Source: Silene conica (taxonomy: Eukaryota; Streptophyta; Magnoliopsida; Caryophyllales; Caryophyllaceae). Taken from it: a stretch of DNA of 64,000 nucleotides. Both the position numbers and the translations under genes were made by a program. Shown here in pieces: positions 35,621 through 48,500 of this stretch (its first letter is position 1; the number at the start of each line of letters is the position of its first letter). The DNA lies in contig CM055311.2 of assembly GCA_029255685.2 (NCBI GenBank), forward strand, positions 5,070,269-5,134,268. The letters run 5' to 3'. Below the pieces are notes generated by a model, which was not told where the DNA came from, searched no databases, and saw nothing but the letters and a program-made list of their open reading frames with translations.

Positions 35621-36965
35621 AGACTCGTTTTTTTTTTTTTTTTTCCGAAAATAACATGTTTTATTTTCACATGGCCTTTAGTAATATACTATATACGGAA
35701 ATAGAATATTATTAATTTTGTGAAACGGTTCACCCTCGTTTGATACATATTATTTTAAAACGGTTTAAAATAATAGGATTATAAACTTATTAAAATTAAA
35801 GTGGTTAAAACGGTATAATCACATAATTTTAATCCTAAAAGGTGGTTTGGTAAAAATTTGTTAATCATAATAACAGTATTATGTCATGAATGAATTTTGT
35901 TTTAGTTGATGCATTTTATTTATCGTCTTGTTGAATGCCTTGTGAATGCTTTCAATAACGTATTTAATTTTTGCAAACGGTTGTAACTTAGTGTGGCCTT
36001 AGAAGATTGTGTCACCGTAATGATGGGACACAATCTTGCTTGTAATTTTGAGATCTTGAATCTCCGTTTTGGGTTTTTGCCATGTAATTACTTTTGTATT
36101 TAAATTAGAATGTATCTAGGACTACTTTTGTAATTTAAATTAGTAATTTTGTGAAGACCGAAGACGGAGACCGGATGCTCACTCCCACTGCAAGGACCAA
36201 GATGGAACATCAAGACAAGCTTCAAGGGTCCAACAGTGGATTCCAAGTTGTTTTATGTTTATTTTGGTAGGATAGGCCACACTGGGACTTTTATTTACGT
36301 TTATCGCATTTATTTTATGCTTTCATCGATAATTGCTTGCATCATATTCCGCCTAAAACCAAACCACCTATTACATGCCTAAAAACTGACTCATGTAGAG
36401 GTTACGCGTTAGTTTTCTGTGACAATACAGATGTCACATGTCAATTGCAAAGCCATCACTTTATTTCATTCATTCACAAATATGCTAGATTTTAGTTCAC
36501 TTAATATGAATAAATATAAGTCGATGGGGTCTTCCTCGTATAACCAAAAATTGAGAATAGTCTTTATAAATCAGCCTCCCATGAATCCCTTCTTCGTCGG
36601 TAGGCATAATATGACCCCTTCTACGTCGGGTAAGTGGGAACAGATGATTTATTTTATCTCAACATCATGGTCACTCGATAATATCCAGTGACTGAGATGG
36701 ACTAATAGATAGGATTTACGGAAATCTATCGACCAAGAGTTCCAACGGTGGAATTAGCCAAACTGTGGGCTTATCAATATACGGAAATTGAGTCTTGGGA
36801 TCATTTATATAATTCTTGAGGGAGATCAATTATATAAATGCATGAGTCTACGAGTTTAAATTCAATTTAATATAGACTTAAATCACAACAATGAGTTGCT
36901 TATATGGTTTTGTTTTATCTTCTTTTCAGTCTAGAACACGTTCAATTAAACTGCTGTATAACTAA

Positions 36966-39900
36966 ATGGCTGGTGAAGACCCAATGCCAAGTGCCAAGCT
37001 AGCACGTGAATCCTGGCTAAAAGCCTTCATGGACTCCATGAATCAGTCCACAAGACTGAGGAATGATGGGTCAAACTTCTCTGACTGTGAGGCAGCACTA
37101 CGGAATGCTGCCATTGCTGACGGAAAGCTCAAGTACTTAACTGAGCCCATTCCGCCACACCCAGGAACTGGAGCTGGAGCTAACGAAGTTCGCGCTCATA
37201 GCGACTTCGTCATGGAAGCGGGTGTGATAAAGAACGTACTCATCTATGCAATGGAATCCAATTTGCAAAGACGCTTCATAACCCATGGTGCAAACAAGAT
37301 TTTCACCACGCTCACTAACGAATTCTCAAAGGCTGCGAGAATCGTTTCTTATGAGCATACCTGTCGCTTCTTTGAGGCGAAACTCCAGAAGGGCCAAGCT
37401 GTTAGCCCACATATTCTTCACATGATTGAGAATATCGAGAAACTGGAGGCCCTAAACTGCAAGATCAGTGAGAACATAATCGTTGATCGAATGCTTCATT
37501 CACTTCATGATGGGTTCGCCCTCTTTAGGGCCAACTATTACATGAATGACATGAAGAAGACTCCTCATGAGCTCCACTCCCTTCTCGTATAGACCGAGAA
37601 GGATCTGAAATTAATTGGGAGCGTGAAGCAAGATGTTCTCATGATTTCCAGTAAGGGTAAGGGTAAGGGTAAAGCTAAAGCTCAGGGCGACCTAACAGTA
37701 GGCAAGCCCAAGTTTAAGAAGTCAGGATTTACTAAGAGTGGGCCAGGTGAGTCAAGCAACTCACAGGGCAAAACAAAGAGCAAGGATACTAGCATGGAAT
37801 GTCACCATTGCCACAAGACTGGGCATTGGAGGCGCTCATGCCCCGTGTATCGTGAGGACATTAAGGCAGGCCGCGTTACTCCTGTTGGTATGTCTTCTTC
37901 TTCTTTTATTCACATGATTGAGATTAACCATGCAAGTTACGGAACTTGGGTACTAGATACTGGTTGTGGTTCTCATCTATGTAATCATGTGCAGGGCCTC
38001 CGAAACCAAGAACCCCTAATCAAGGGTGAGGTTGACCTGCGTGTCGGGAATGGAGCACGTGTTGCTGCAGTCTCGAGGGGAACATACGTGATCCAGCTTC
38101 CAAGTGGATTCGAGTTATCTTTATATAACTGTTATTATGTTCCTTGTTTGTCCAAAAACATTATTTAAGTTTCTGCGCTTGACAAACTCGGTTTTTCATT
38201 TGTAATAGAGAATAATAGCTGTATTTTCTCCTTACACAATATGATTTATGGCAAGGCAGTTTCCATGAATGGAATTTATGTTTTAGATCAAACCACCGAA
38301 ATATTACATGTGAATAATAAGAGATTAAAGGTAGGTGACAAAGATCAAACTTACCTATGGCATTGTCGTATGGGACACATAAATGAGAAACGCGTGAAAC
38401 AGCTCATACAGAATGAAGCTATCTCGCCCTTTGATTTCGAATCATATGGCACGTGTGAATCATGTCTCAACGATAAGATGACTCGTATTTCCTTCAAAGG
38501 TGTTGGAATGCGCGCTGCCGACCTATTAGGACTCATACATACGGACGTATGTGGCCCTATGTCGATCAACGCACGAGAAGGCTATAGGTATTTCATCACT
38601 TTCACGGATGATTTGAGTAGATATGGCTATGTCTACTTAATGAAGCACAAAAGTGAATCCTTTGACAAGTTCAAAGAATACCAGAATCGGGTACAGAACC
38701 AGCTGGGTAGAAAGATTAAAGCACTACGTTCTGATCGTGGTGGTGAGTATCTTTCACACGAGTTTGATCAACACCTTAAAGACTGTGGCATCGTGCTACA
38801 GTTAACTCCACCTGGAACACCACAATTAAATGGTGTGTCCGAACGGAGAAACCGAACTCTACTCGATATGGTTCGATCCATGATGAGTCACACCGTCGTG
38901 CCTGATTCATTGTGGGGCTATGCTCTTTTGTCGGCCGCTCTAATACTTAACCGAAGTCCGTCTAAATCTGTTGACAAGACTCCATACGAATTATGGAAGG
39001 GAACGGTCCCTAACTTGTCCTTTATTCGGGTTTGGGGCTGCGAGGCTTATGTCAAGTGGAGACACGAGGATAAGCTCGGCCCGCGATCGGTCAAAACATA
39101 CTTTATAGGCTATCCAAAGGGAACTTTTGGTCATTACTTCTACTCGCCAACCGAACAACGTGTTTTTGTTGCGGCTAGTGCGACGTTCTTAGAGAAAGAA
39201 TTTCTCGAGAACAAGTCGAGTAATAGAACCTTCGATTTATCAGAGGTTCAAGAACCAACTACCGAGCAACCATTGGAGGAAACAGTTCCTTCAACCGAGG
39301 CTGCGGTGGATATTCCTGAGGAACCTAGGAGGTCGGGAAGAGTCTCCATTCCTCCGGACAGATACATTGGTATGGTCGAGGAACATGATATGGATGACGT
39401 CTTACTTCTAGAGGGTAATGAACCCTCAACCTATAAAGGTGCCATGACCAGTTCTGACTCAAAGCTATGGCTAGAAGCCATGCAATCCGAGATGGACTCC
39501 ATGTATGAGAACAACGTGTGGGATCTTGTGGACCTACCTGCAAAGGTACGTCCCCTTCAATGCAAATGGCTTTACAAGATAAAGCATGCCGTGGAAGGTA
39601 AACAAGATATCCATAAGGCTAGACTAGTTGCTAAAGGTTTCACCCAAGTGCCAGGCTTGCACTACGATGAGATCTTTGCACCCGTAGTCATGCTACGTTC
39701 CATTCGGATTATCTTAGCGATCGCCGCATTTCACGATTATGAAATATGGCAAATGGACGTTAAAACTGCCTTCTTAAACGATTATTTGGAGGAAGAGTTG
39801 TACATGGTACAACCCGAGGGTTTTATTGATCCAGAACATCCTAAGAAGGTTTGCAAGCTTAAGCGTTCCATCTATGGACTTAAGCAAGCATCGCGGAGTT

Positions 39901-40997
39901 GGAATCATCGCTTCGACCAAGTGATACAAGAGAATGGATTCGTTCGATCAGTCGAGGAACCATGTCTCTATATCAAGTCGAGTGGGAGCAAGATTGTATT
40001 CCTAGTACTGTATGTCGACGACATACTCTTGATTGGGAATGACATACCTCTCCTATCTTCGGTTAAAGCATGGTTGAAAAACCATTTCCAGATGAAAGAT
40101 CTGGGAGAGGCACAAAGAATTTTGGGCATCCGTATCTACAGGGATAGACCACGACGGATGTTGTCTCTCAGTCAGGAGTCTTATATAGATAAGATTCTAG
40201 AGAGATTCAGCATGACGAACTCCAAGAAGGGGTTCCTCCCTATGACTCCAGGGCTTCACTTAAGCAAGACTCAAGAAGCTAAGTCATTGGAAGAGAAATA
40301 GCGCATGAGTCGGATTCCTTATGCCTCGGCAATAGGATCGATCATGTATGCCATGATATGCACACGTCCTGACGTTGCATATGCATTGAGTATGACAAGT
40401 CGATTCCAAGCTCATCTAGGTGAACAACACTGGATGGACGTGAAAAACATTCTTAAGTACCTACAGAGGACTAAAGATTGGGGATTGACTTACGGAGGCG
40501 ACTCGACGCTCTGCGCCACGGGCTACGCAGATGCTAGCTTCCAAACGGATCGAGATGACTCGAAATCTCAGTCTGGATTCGTTTTTACTCTTAATGGCGC
40601 TGCTGTCAGCTGGAAAAGTTCTAAACAGAGTGTTACAGCAGATTCTACGACTGAGTCCGAGTACTATGCCGCCTCAGAAGCAGATAAGGAAGCAATATGG
40701 ATGCGTCAATTCTTACAAGGACTATCAGTAGTGCCTAGTTCGAATGTTCCAATCACCGTTTATTGTGATAATAAAGGTGCCATCTTCCAAGCTAAGGAGC
40801 ATAAGTCTAGCAACAAGGCTAGGCATGTACAACGGAAAGCTCATCGAATCAGAGATTACGTGGAGCAAAAGGAGATTTTCATTGATAATATCGCTACGGA
40901 TGACAACATAGCTGATCCTCTCACTAAAGCATTACCACGTGATAAGCATGAAGGACACATTCATTCCATGGGAATTAGATGTGTTCCTAAGTTGTAG
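36966..40997 (+). pseudogene. Copia 2 gag-pol coding region
   Basis: Copia-type gag (about 36966-37590), CCHC knuckle (CHHCHKTGHWRRSC, about 37801-37842), protease (WVLDTGCGSHLCN, about 37948-37986), integrase (about 38350-39050), RT with YVDDILLIGND (about 40012-40044) and RNase H (about 40330-40960, ending IADPLTKALP). The protease motif is the same as in copia 3. About three breaks are present. Confidence 0.9.
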
Positions 40998-41860
40998 TAC
41001 TCTTTTATGAATTCATGTAATAATTCATTTTCTCGTGTACTCTATTCAACCTTATTGTTATGATATAAAATGTTTTGTTTTTCATGTGGAATTGTACGCC
41101 AATTTTGAACACCACAAAGTGAACTGATTAACATTACATCGTTTTGGTCCTTGATTACCCACTTGAGCTGATAACTCAGGTAATCATTTTGTGACGTTGG
41201 TTGATGGTGGGTTCAACGAGCCATAAGTCACGCGGCTGACTGACCAATCACAAAGGCGAGTTATACGGATATCTCGTAGGACACCTCGTGACAACGTTAT
41301 GGAGTCCTAAATGTTTTATAACATTGGGTGCCGGGTCGTGGATAGGACCTCCATAGTGTTCCTTAGAGTCGAGTCTTTTGACTTTCAACTGTCTCTTGAG
41401 ATTAAGGCAGATTTTGGGTAACTTTGGTTTCTTTCCCACGGTCACCGTAACAGGGGCCAAGAGGATTTTTTCTGGGTTATTTCATGCTGCGCGATATCGG
41501 CAGGATTCGAGTTGAGGGAAATATCCAAACCCTTATCAGGATTTTATCATTTCTCAGGGCCACTCGAGGAGTAGTAACTGAAATGCATGGCCATGCTCGA
41601 ATACAGATTCGTTTTATCAGTTAAGTTACTCTCTAGTCGGGGAAACCACTCTTGATACAGATCGCTTGTGAGATACGACCTTTGCGAATGCGGATTTGCA
41701 AATTGTCTTACATTGAGTGGGAGAAATTTTAAAAGGATATGAGATTCGGTTATCGCACCTACACTTGTACGGACAAGTGGGAGTTTGTTGGAGACTTGTG
41801 TCCTCCACATGTAGTGTGATAACGTCATTGCACATACCCTTGTACGGACAAGTGAGAGAT
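40998..41860 (+). other. Copia 2 3' untranslated region
   Basis: 863 bp with no coding. It contains GGCCACTCGAGGAGTAGT (41558-41575), shared with the copia 3 3' region. It ends in a purine tract (AAGTGAGAGAT), and a second similar tract with a following TTGTTGGAGACTTGTGTCC lies about 95 bases upstream (41774-41811), like a duplicated PPT and LTR start. Confidence 0.7.
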
Positions 41861-42864
41861 TGTTGGGGCTGGTGTCTTTGACAGTTAGTACAATGACTTA
41901 CTAAATCTCTTAAAGGATCACAAGGGCATACTTTTGTATTATTATCAGTTGATCCACGTTTATCAATAACGGTTGGCTTGCTAGATAAGTTTGACGTTAT
42001 TGTCATACGGATGGCGGTGATCAACTGGTCCCTATACGTCACACCTATAGGACACGTTTGACAGATGTGAAGGTATGAAAATACAGTCACATTTATGCCG
42101 GATATGACTTAACAGTTAGTCAGAGGTATTGACTATTAAATTAGTCAATGAGATGTTGAGATTATTATTTAATACGGATTAAATAATTTTAGCTAATGCG
42201 GATTACATGATTAATTCGTAAAATTAAATACAAGCAGTTATATTTAATTAAATATTGAATTTGCGTATTAATATAAACAGTTATATTAATTTGGCCAATT
42301 ATACAATATCGTATTTTATCAGACCATTATTAATATATCGACTGTATTAATATCTGATAACATGTGTGCGATTTATAATAAATACCCGCAAATTATATTT
42401 TAGCAAAATGGGTCGAATCATGCATTGGAATAAGGTAAGAGTGGAAAGCCCACTCCTACCCAAGACCAATCTCGGCCGGCCAAGTATTACAAAAGGAGAG
42501 AATTTCTCCTTTTGTGAGACGACTGATTGTTTTACTGATTAAAACAGATCTCAAGAATAATTAGGGTTTTGAGAACATCTTTTTCCCAAAATTCAGATCT
42601 CACATCTAAAACCTCAAAAGGCTCTCCCCATATTGCAAGGCAATTGGAGAGTATTTTCTAGCACACGCGGCATCATCTCAATCAAGTCTTGGGTGCGAGT
42701 TATAGGAGGGAATTTACTTTAATTCCTGTTCTTAGGCCATAAGCACAAAGGACCAAAGGTTGATTTCTTTTTCATGCTTTTAATTAACTTATGACTATAA
42801 TCACAACTGTAATTTTCATTATAATCCTGCAAGTTTAGGGTGAATACATGCTTTATTCCCCACA
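41861..42864 (+). repeat. Copia 2 3' LTR
   Basis: 1,004 bp, matching the 5' LTR apart from about 11 sites and one short indel. Target copy GTCTA follows. Confidence 0.92.
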
Positions 42865-43880
42865 GTCTATACATGAAATTCAGTGGGAGCAATGTTGTAT
42901 TCCTAATCTTGTATGTGGATGACATACTACTCATTGGAAATGATGTTCCAATGCTTTCATCAGTGAAAGGATGGTTAGGTAACCATTTTCAGATGAAAGA
43001 TCTAGGAAATGCGCAATGCATATTAGGTATCCGGATCTATAGAGATAGATCCAAGAGGATATTGGCACTAAGTTAAGAACCTTATATCGATAAGATTCTT
43101 CGACGGTTCAACATGGGAAATTCCAAGAGAGGGTTTATCCCTATGGGAAGTGGAATTATATTGAAGAAGTCTCAATCACCCACAGAGCCCAAGGATGTTG
43201 AACGCATGAAAATGATCCCTTATGCTTCCGCCGTGGGATCTATCATGTACGCCATGATATGCACTCGTCCTGATGTCTCGTATGCTTTGAGCATGACTAG
43301 TAGATATTAAGCAAATCCACGTGAAAGTCACTGGATTGCAGTCAAGAACATCCTTAAGTACTTGAGAAGAACTAAGGATTCATACTTAGTGTTTGGAGGG
43401 GAAGAAGATTTGTGTGTAAAGGGTTACACAGATGCAAGCTTCCAAACAGATAAAGACGATTTTAAATCCCAGGTTGGATTTGTCTTTATCTTGAATGGTG
43501 GTGCCATTAGTTGGAAGAGCTTCAAAGAACCAGTCGTTGCGGATTCTACAACGGAAGGAGAGTACATTGCAGCATCAGAAGCTGCTAAGGAGGCAGTATG
43601 GATAAGGCAGTTTATCGAGGGACTAAGGGTAGTTCCAAATGCTGAAGATCCTATCACCCTGTACTGTGATAACAGTGGTGCTGTCTTTCAGGCTAAGGAG
43701 CCGAAGTCTAGTAATAAGTCTAGACATGTACCTAGAAAATATCATGTAATTCGGGATTTCATTGATAGGAAGGAAATATCGATTTGTAAGGTTGGGACAG
43801 ACGATAATGTGGCTGATCCCTTAACCAAACCATTGTCGCAAGTTAAGCATGATTCTCATGCTCGTTCTATGGGTCTTTAG
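42865..43880 (+). pseudogene. Copia 3 coding region, second part (RT and RNase H)
   Basis: RT resumes after copia 2 with the YVDDILLIGND motif (about 42909-42941), and RNase H follows (about 43400-43870, ending NVADPLTKPL). A few breaks are present. Confidence 0.85.
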
Positions 43881-44183
43881 ATTTTACCCAATGTGTAATC
43901 GATTATGCGATATGAAATGAAAAATGTTGTTTTTGCGTTCATATAAGATAATCTCGTTGATGAGCCCAAATTTGGTCATTATTTTCTCTTGTTTTCCTTT
44001 TATTTCGATCCCGTTTCACCCCCGTTTGGCATGATTTTGCCCCTTTTTGTACCCGATATCTCTCTTCTACATGTTTGGTTGCCATGTTGTAGGACTTGGC
44101 GCGGGAATGAAGAAACGGGAGAAAAACGTGGTGAAATCAAGGCAAAATAGGAGGAAAAGAGCTGAAATGACAAAATGGGGTCC

Positions 44184-44490
44184 TCAGCCGGTAGGCCGGC
44201 GGCTGGTCCGCCGGCTGGGAGCCCCTTTGCCTATTTTTGAAGAAAATGGTACAGACCATGGAGAATGCATCCCCAGCCGGTGGCCAACTGACCGGCTGGG
44301 ACCCCCTCACCATTGCTTCTATTGATTTCAAGTCAGACCTCTGAGGATGCATCCCCAGCCGGTGGCCAACTGGCAGCCGGCCCACCGGCTGGCAGTACCT
44401 GAGCATTGAAGAAAAAAAGAAGAAATTTTCAGAAGTCCAAATTTGGACTCTCAGCCGGTCACAGACCGGCAGCCGGTCGACCGGCTGGGA
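44184..44490. repeat. Palindromic CCGG modules upstream of the Athila TATA box (LTR A)
   Basis: Four modules of 30-41 bases lie at about 44184-44219, 44272-44300, 44353-44393 and 44451-44489, each with a CAGCCGGT left arm and an ACCGGCTGG or CCGGCTGG right arm. The fourth contains GCCGGTCGACCGGC. The TATA box follows 25 bases after the last module, so they occupy U3. The same array recurs in LTR B (49884-50201) and LTR C (60595-60912). Confidence 0.88.
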
Positions 44491-44513
44491 GTCGCTTTTC
44501 AGAAATTCGCGCA

Positions 44514-44522
44514 CTATATAAA
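44514..44522 (+). promoter_or_regulatory. Athila LTR A TATA box
   Basis: CTATATAAA in a GC-rich setting (GCGCACTATATAAACCCGC). Equivalent sites are at about 50225 in LTR B and 60936 in LTR C. It sets the likely U3/R boundary at about 44545. Confidence 0.75.
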
Positions 44523-45535
44523 CCCGCACTTAGTCTTTCATTGGAGAACGGATTCTTAAGCTTATTTTTAGGGTTTTTACTGTTTTGATTACTTAATACT
44601 TAGACTCAAAAACACTCTTAAATATTTTTAATCTTCTTTAGATCCTTACTTAATCTTTCAATATTTGTTAATCTCTCTTTAGGATTCTACTTAGCCTTGT
44701 TATTAAGCAATTGTAAGAAGATATTTTGGGTGGTATTTTGGAGGATTTGAAAGAGTCTTTCAACTTGTTATCCAAGCTACTTCCTTTTCCATTGTTATTG
44801 GTATAATTCTTCTAATCTTTACTTAGTTTTTACTTTTATTTAAGTTTCCTTTGAATCAATTGTTCATCCTTTGTTTGTTCATGATGTTTAGCTTTTGTTC
44901 ATGCCCTATTCACATGTTTTCATTTACCATGAGTGAGTAGTCTCCTTGCTAGGGTAAGGGGTGATCTTGGGTGATGTTTAGATGATAAGTTCATGCTAGT
45001 AAGTTGATTAGTTGTTCTTAAAAAAGTAGTCTTCCATTTGTTGCATGCTAGGTGTTTGATGATTTGGCTCAACGAAAGTTGGGCTTTGATTTTAGCGTGA
45101 CTTGCCTTTAGCGACGGTTGGGGGTTTGTCTTAGCATGTTTAATGGTTGGTTGTGGTATTTGTAGCGAAAGCTAGGGTATTCCGACCTAGGTTAGTCGAC
45201 TCGAGAGAAGAGACTACCCGAGACTATTTGTTTTAGACCTTCTAGTTTTCTTTCTAGCATCTTCGTCTAGCCACCTGGTGACCCCCGAAACCCTAGTTTT
45301 CTCATCCATCGATTCAATCTTATTTAGTTGCTTTAATTGTTTGTTTTAGTTGTTCCTTAGTCATTAGTCATTCACAAGCCTATTACCCTCGACTCTCGCA
45401 TAAACTAGAACATAATTACAAAACTATCCCCACCGTCTTCGTGTTCGACAACCCGTTTATACTACTTAATTGGGTTTTTACAAATGTGTTTGATGCCGGT
45501 ATTGACGACAAAAACCGGGCCATCAAAATGGCGCC

Positions 45536-48500
45536 GTTGCCGGGGACGGTGTTAGAAGTTGTGTAGTTTAGTTTTAGTTTTAGTCTTGAGTTAGTTGAGC
45601 TTGTTTTTGTTTTGATCAAAGATTTGGTTGTTACTTGGTTGGTGGCCCGAAGTTAAACATTGCTCACCATATGGCCCTTCACTTGAGTAGGTTGGCATCC
45701 CAACCTCAGCTTACTACCCCCATTTGTGTTGGGGGGATGGTCACTTTGATTGCCAACTACCGTTGTCAGAGGCACTTCACGGTCGACTTCATTCAGGGTG
45801 AGAATGTGTTATCTAGCTGATACTTGCAGGATGCTTTGGGGTGGGTACGGTATAACCCCAGTGATCGCAAAGAGTATTGGCAGATTCGGGTTGACAACAA
45901 ATTCAATAATTCAGTCCCTTTGCCAAACACCGAGTTGATGAAAGTTGTGCCGGGGAAGACCTCTTACCTCCTTGATATCGAGGCGGACCCCGAGGACCTC
46001 CCACCAGACCAGCGTGCCCCGAGAGTCTACGCCAGAGATAGAGTCGGTGCCACTCCTTCCGACCTCCAGTTTGAGCCTTTTCAGCAGCCCTCCATTTCCA
46101 TGTCCCAGTTCCAGAGTGGTCCCTCATACTTCCAGGGATCCACCTCCGGTTCATCTTCATCTTCATGCCCGCAAGAGCTTATTGATTTCATGGCCCGGGT
46201 TGACTTGGGCATGAAAAGTGCAGCGGATCTAGCGGACCAGCGCCAAGCAGTGGCCGATGAGCGCCATAGGGATTTGACCTATAGGCTTGATTACCTCTAC
46301 CATGATCAAGCCTATGGGACATTTCCGAGTTATGATCGGTCCGTTCGCGAGGGTTATCATCATCCGGATAGTGGTCGACCGTCATACTACATGCCTCCTG
46401 ATAGGGGTTATGTGCCCCCCGAGGGGCGTTTTTACGGGGAGATTAATGTTTCCCCGGGGTACTTCTCCAACCCGATCTTTCCACCGAATTTTCGTGGAGT
46501 CCCGGACCCTCCCCCTCGAGGACACCCTTCTCCTCATGGCATGTATGGTGACCCGGGAGCTAGTGGGTCGCATGTCTCTCCTTTCCGTGATTTTGTGACC
46601 AACCCGGGCGACTACATGGTGGTTGATGAGGGCAATGGCGATGGAGATGTAAGCGGTACCGGCGGTGATGGTGATGAAGATGATGGTGATGAGTGACCAC
46701 CTTTGGAGGTGGTTGGTGATGACTTTGCTCCCATGGAAAAATCCAAAGCAAGTAACTCCCTTAATCCAAATTTCGATTTAGTTTGCATTTCCTTTATAGC
46801 ATGCATTTAGAGTAGTTAATTTAGTTTACTTAGTTAGTTTTAGTTTCCTTTTCATGTTTTCACATCATTAGTTTAGATGCATATAGTTGCATTCATTTAG
46901 ATGCATTAGATTTATATTTTTGTATTATATTGTCACATATAGATTGCATACATGTAGTTTAGAGCATTTAGTTTGCATTTAGTTTAGTTTTTAGTTTTTC
47001 ATCTTCTTTTGTTTCTTTTTGTTTTTATTGCTTTCATAAAAATCAAAAATCCAAAAAAATTGAAAAACCAAAAACTTTCAAAAATATGTTCTTTATTTTC
47101 CGGTTTTCCTCCTCACATTATGCATATAAATAAGTGTGGGGAGGAAGAACCGTTTATTTCAAAAAAAAAAAAAAATACAAAAACAAGTTTTATTTTATCA
47201 AAAATTTCAAAAAAGCCAAAAACATGTTGTTTTCGCTCTTTTTCTTCATTTCCCCCTTTGTACTCTGTTACATTGAGGACAATGTAAATCTTAAGCGTGG
47301 GGAGGGAAAATATCCACTTTGTGAATATTTGTTTGCTTTTGTAAATACGAAAAAACTTCAAAAATACCAAAAAATCGAAAAATTTCAAAAATTTCAAAAA
47401 ATATGTTCTTCCTTTCTTTTGTTTTTGTTCTTTGTTTGTTTTGTATATATATGCTTGGTGGACTAACAAGTTGCAGATATGACGACAACCCGAGGCATTA
47501 GGAGAATGAAGATGCTTGGTATACTCTTTCCTACTTCTTTCTCCCCCTCCCGATTTCTTTTTATGTTGATATCATGAAGGAGAACGGGATTTTTGTGCTT
47601 TGGATGTTCCTTCGGAGAACTTGTGGTTGTTGTGGTTGATGTGCTGTTAGTTTAGCATTCTAGTTGTTGCTTGTTTGTTATGTTTAGTTTTAGTTTGCTT
47701 TTGTTTCACATGCTTTTTCATTTTCATAGTTTTGTGAATATGTGTTAGTCGGTTTTTCCGTTTTGTTTTTGTTTGTAAATATGCATAGGAGGTTGAATAG
47801 TGGAGGGTATATGCCGTCAATGATGATTTTTTGTCTTGCCTGTGTCTTTCCCCTCCTAATAGCTTGCACCGTTGATGTCACCTTGTTAGGGTTCTTGCTG
47901 GCAAGGACCCGGAAGTCTAGGCTTAATGACCAAGTTTCGACCACCTTGTGAGACCGTGTTAGACCTTGACTCGACCTAAGACCGACATTAGCTACTCAAA
48001 TGTGAGGATAGAGCCTCCTTTATAGTCGGTCCATCAAACCGACTCAGTTTAGGATTGTGAGTAGTCCTCCTTACGTGGTGTGTTATGTTTTTACGCATAA
48101 GAATGACGCTCGTTCCTTATTTCCGTGATTTATGTTCATGTGCATGTGAGACAACTTTTGTTCCAAATAAATCAACTCCACATTTGCCAAATTAGCCTTG
48201 TTTTGACCCTTGCATCTTATTTCCCTTTTGTTTAACCACTTTGAGCCTTAACCTTTTCATTTGGCCTAAACTACTAAATGAACTACATCCCAAAAAACAT
48301 CCTTCCTTGATCAAGAATGGTTGCTTTTATGGTGATTTGTAGGTGGTAGAGTCGGGAATTTAGATGCCGGTTGGTGGCTTCTTCCGTTGTGGTCTTTACT
48401 TTGTTTTTGTTTGGTGGTTGGGAGTTTGAAAAAGAAAAGAAACGAGAAAAAAAAATGAAAAAAAAGAAAGAAAATAGAAAAAGAAAGAAAAAAGTTGAAA

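Larger units (their letters stand above)
34298..42864 (+). mobile_element. Copia 2: Ty1/copia element inserted in copia 3
   Basis: LTRs 34298-35296 (999 bp) and 41861-42864 (1,004 bp) are flanked by target duplication GTCTA (34293-34297, 42865-42869). The primer site TGGTATCAGAGCC is at 35299. By eye the LTRs differ at about 11 sites plus one 5-base indel (about 1.1%). All expected domains are present. Its coding region has about three breaks, so it is recent but broken. It lies in the same direction as its host element and is a relative of it. Confidence 0.92.
43958..45535 (+). repeat. Athila LTR A
   Basis: 1,578 bp. It has about 14 substitutions and three indels not shared with LTRs B or C. 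It carries four palindromic modules (44184-44490) just upstream of a TATA box, CTATATAAAC at 44514. Confidence 0.92.

Noticed and set aside
35350-35704. Overlapping frames around the poly(A)/poly(T) runs in the copia 2 leader
   Set aside because: They result from GTCGAC repeats and homopolymers. The real gag begins at 36966.
47009-47488. Lys/Phe-rich open frames in the Athila 3' region (also near 57720-58199)
   Set aside because: Low-complexity A/T tracts open on both strands, with no domain.
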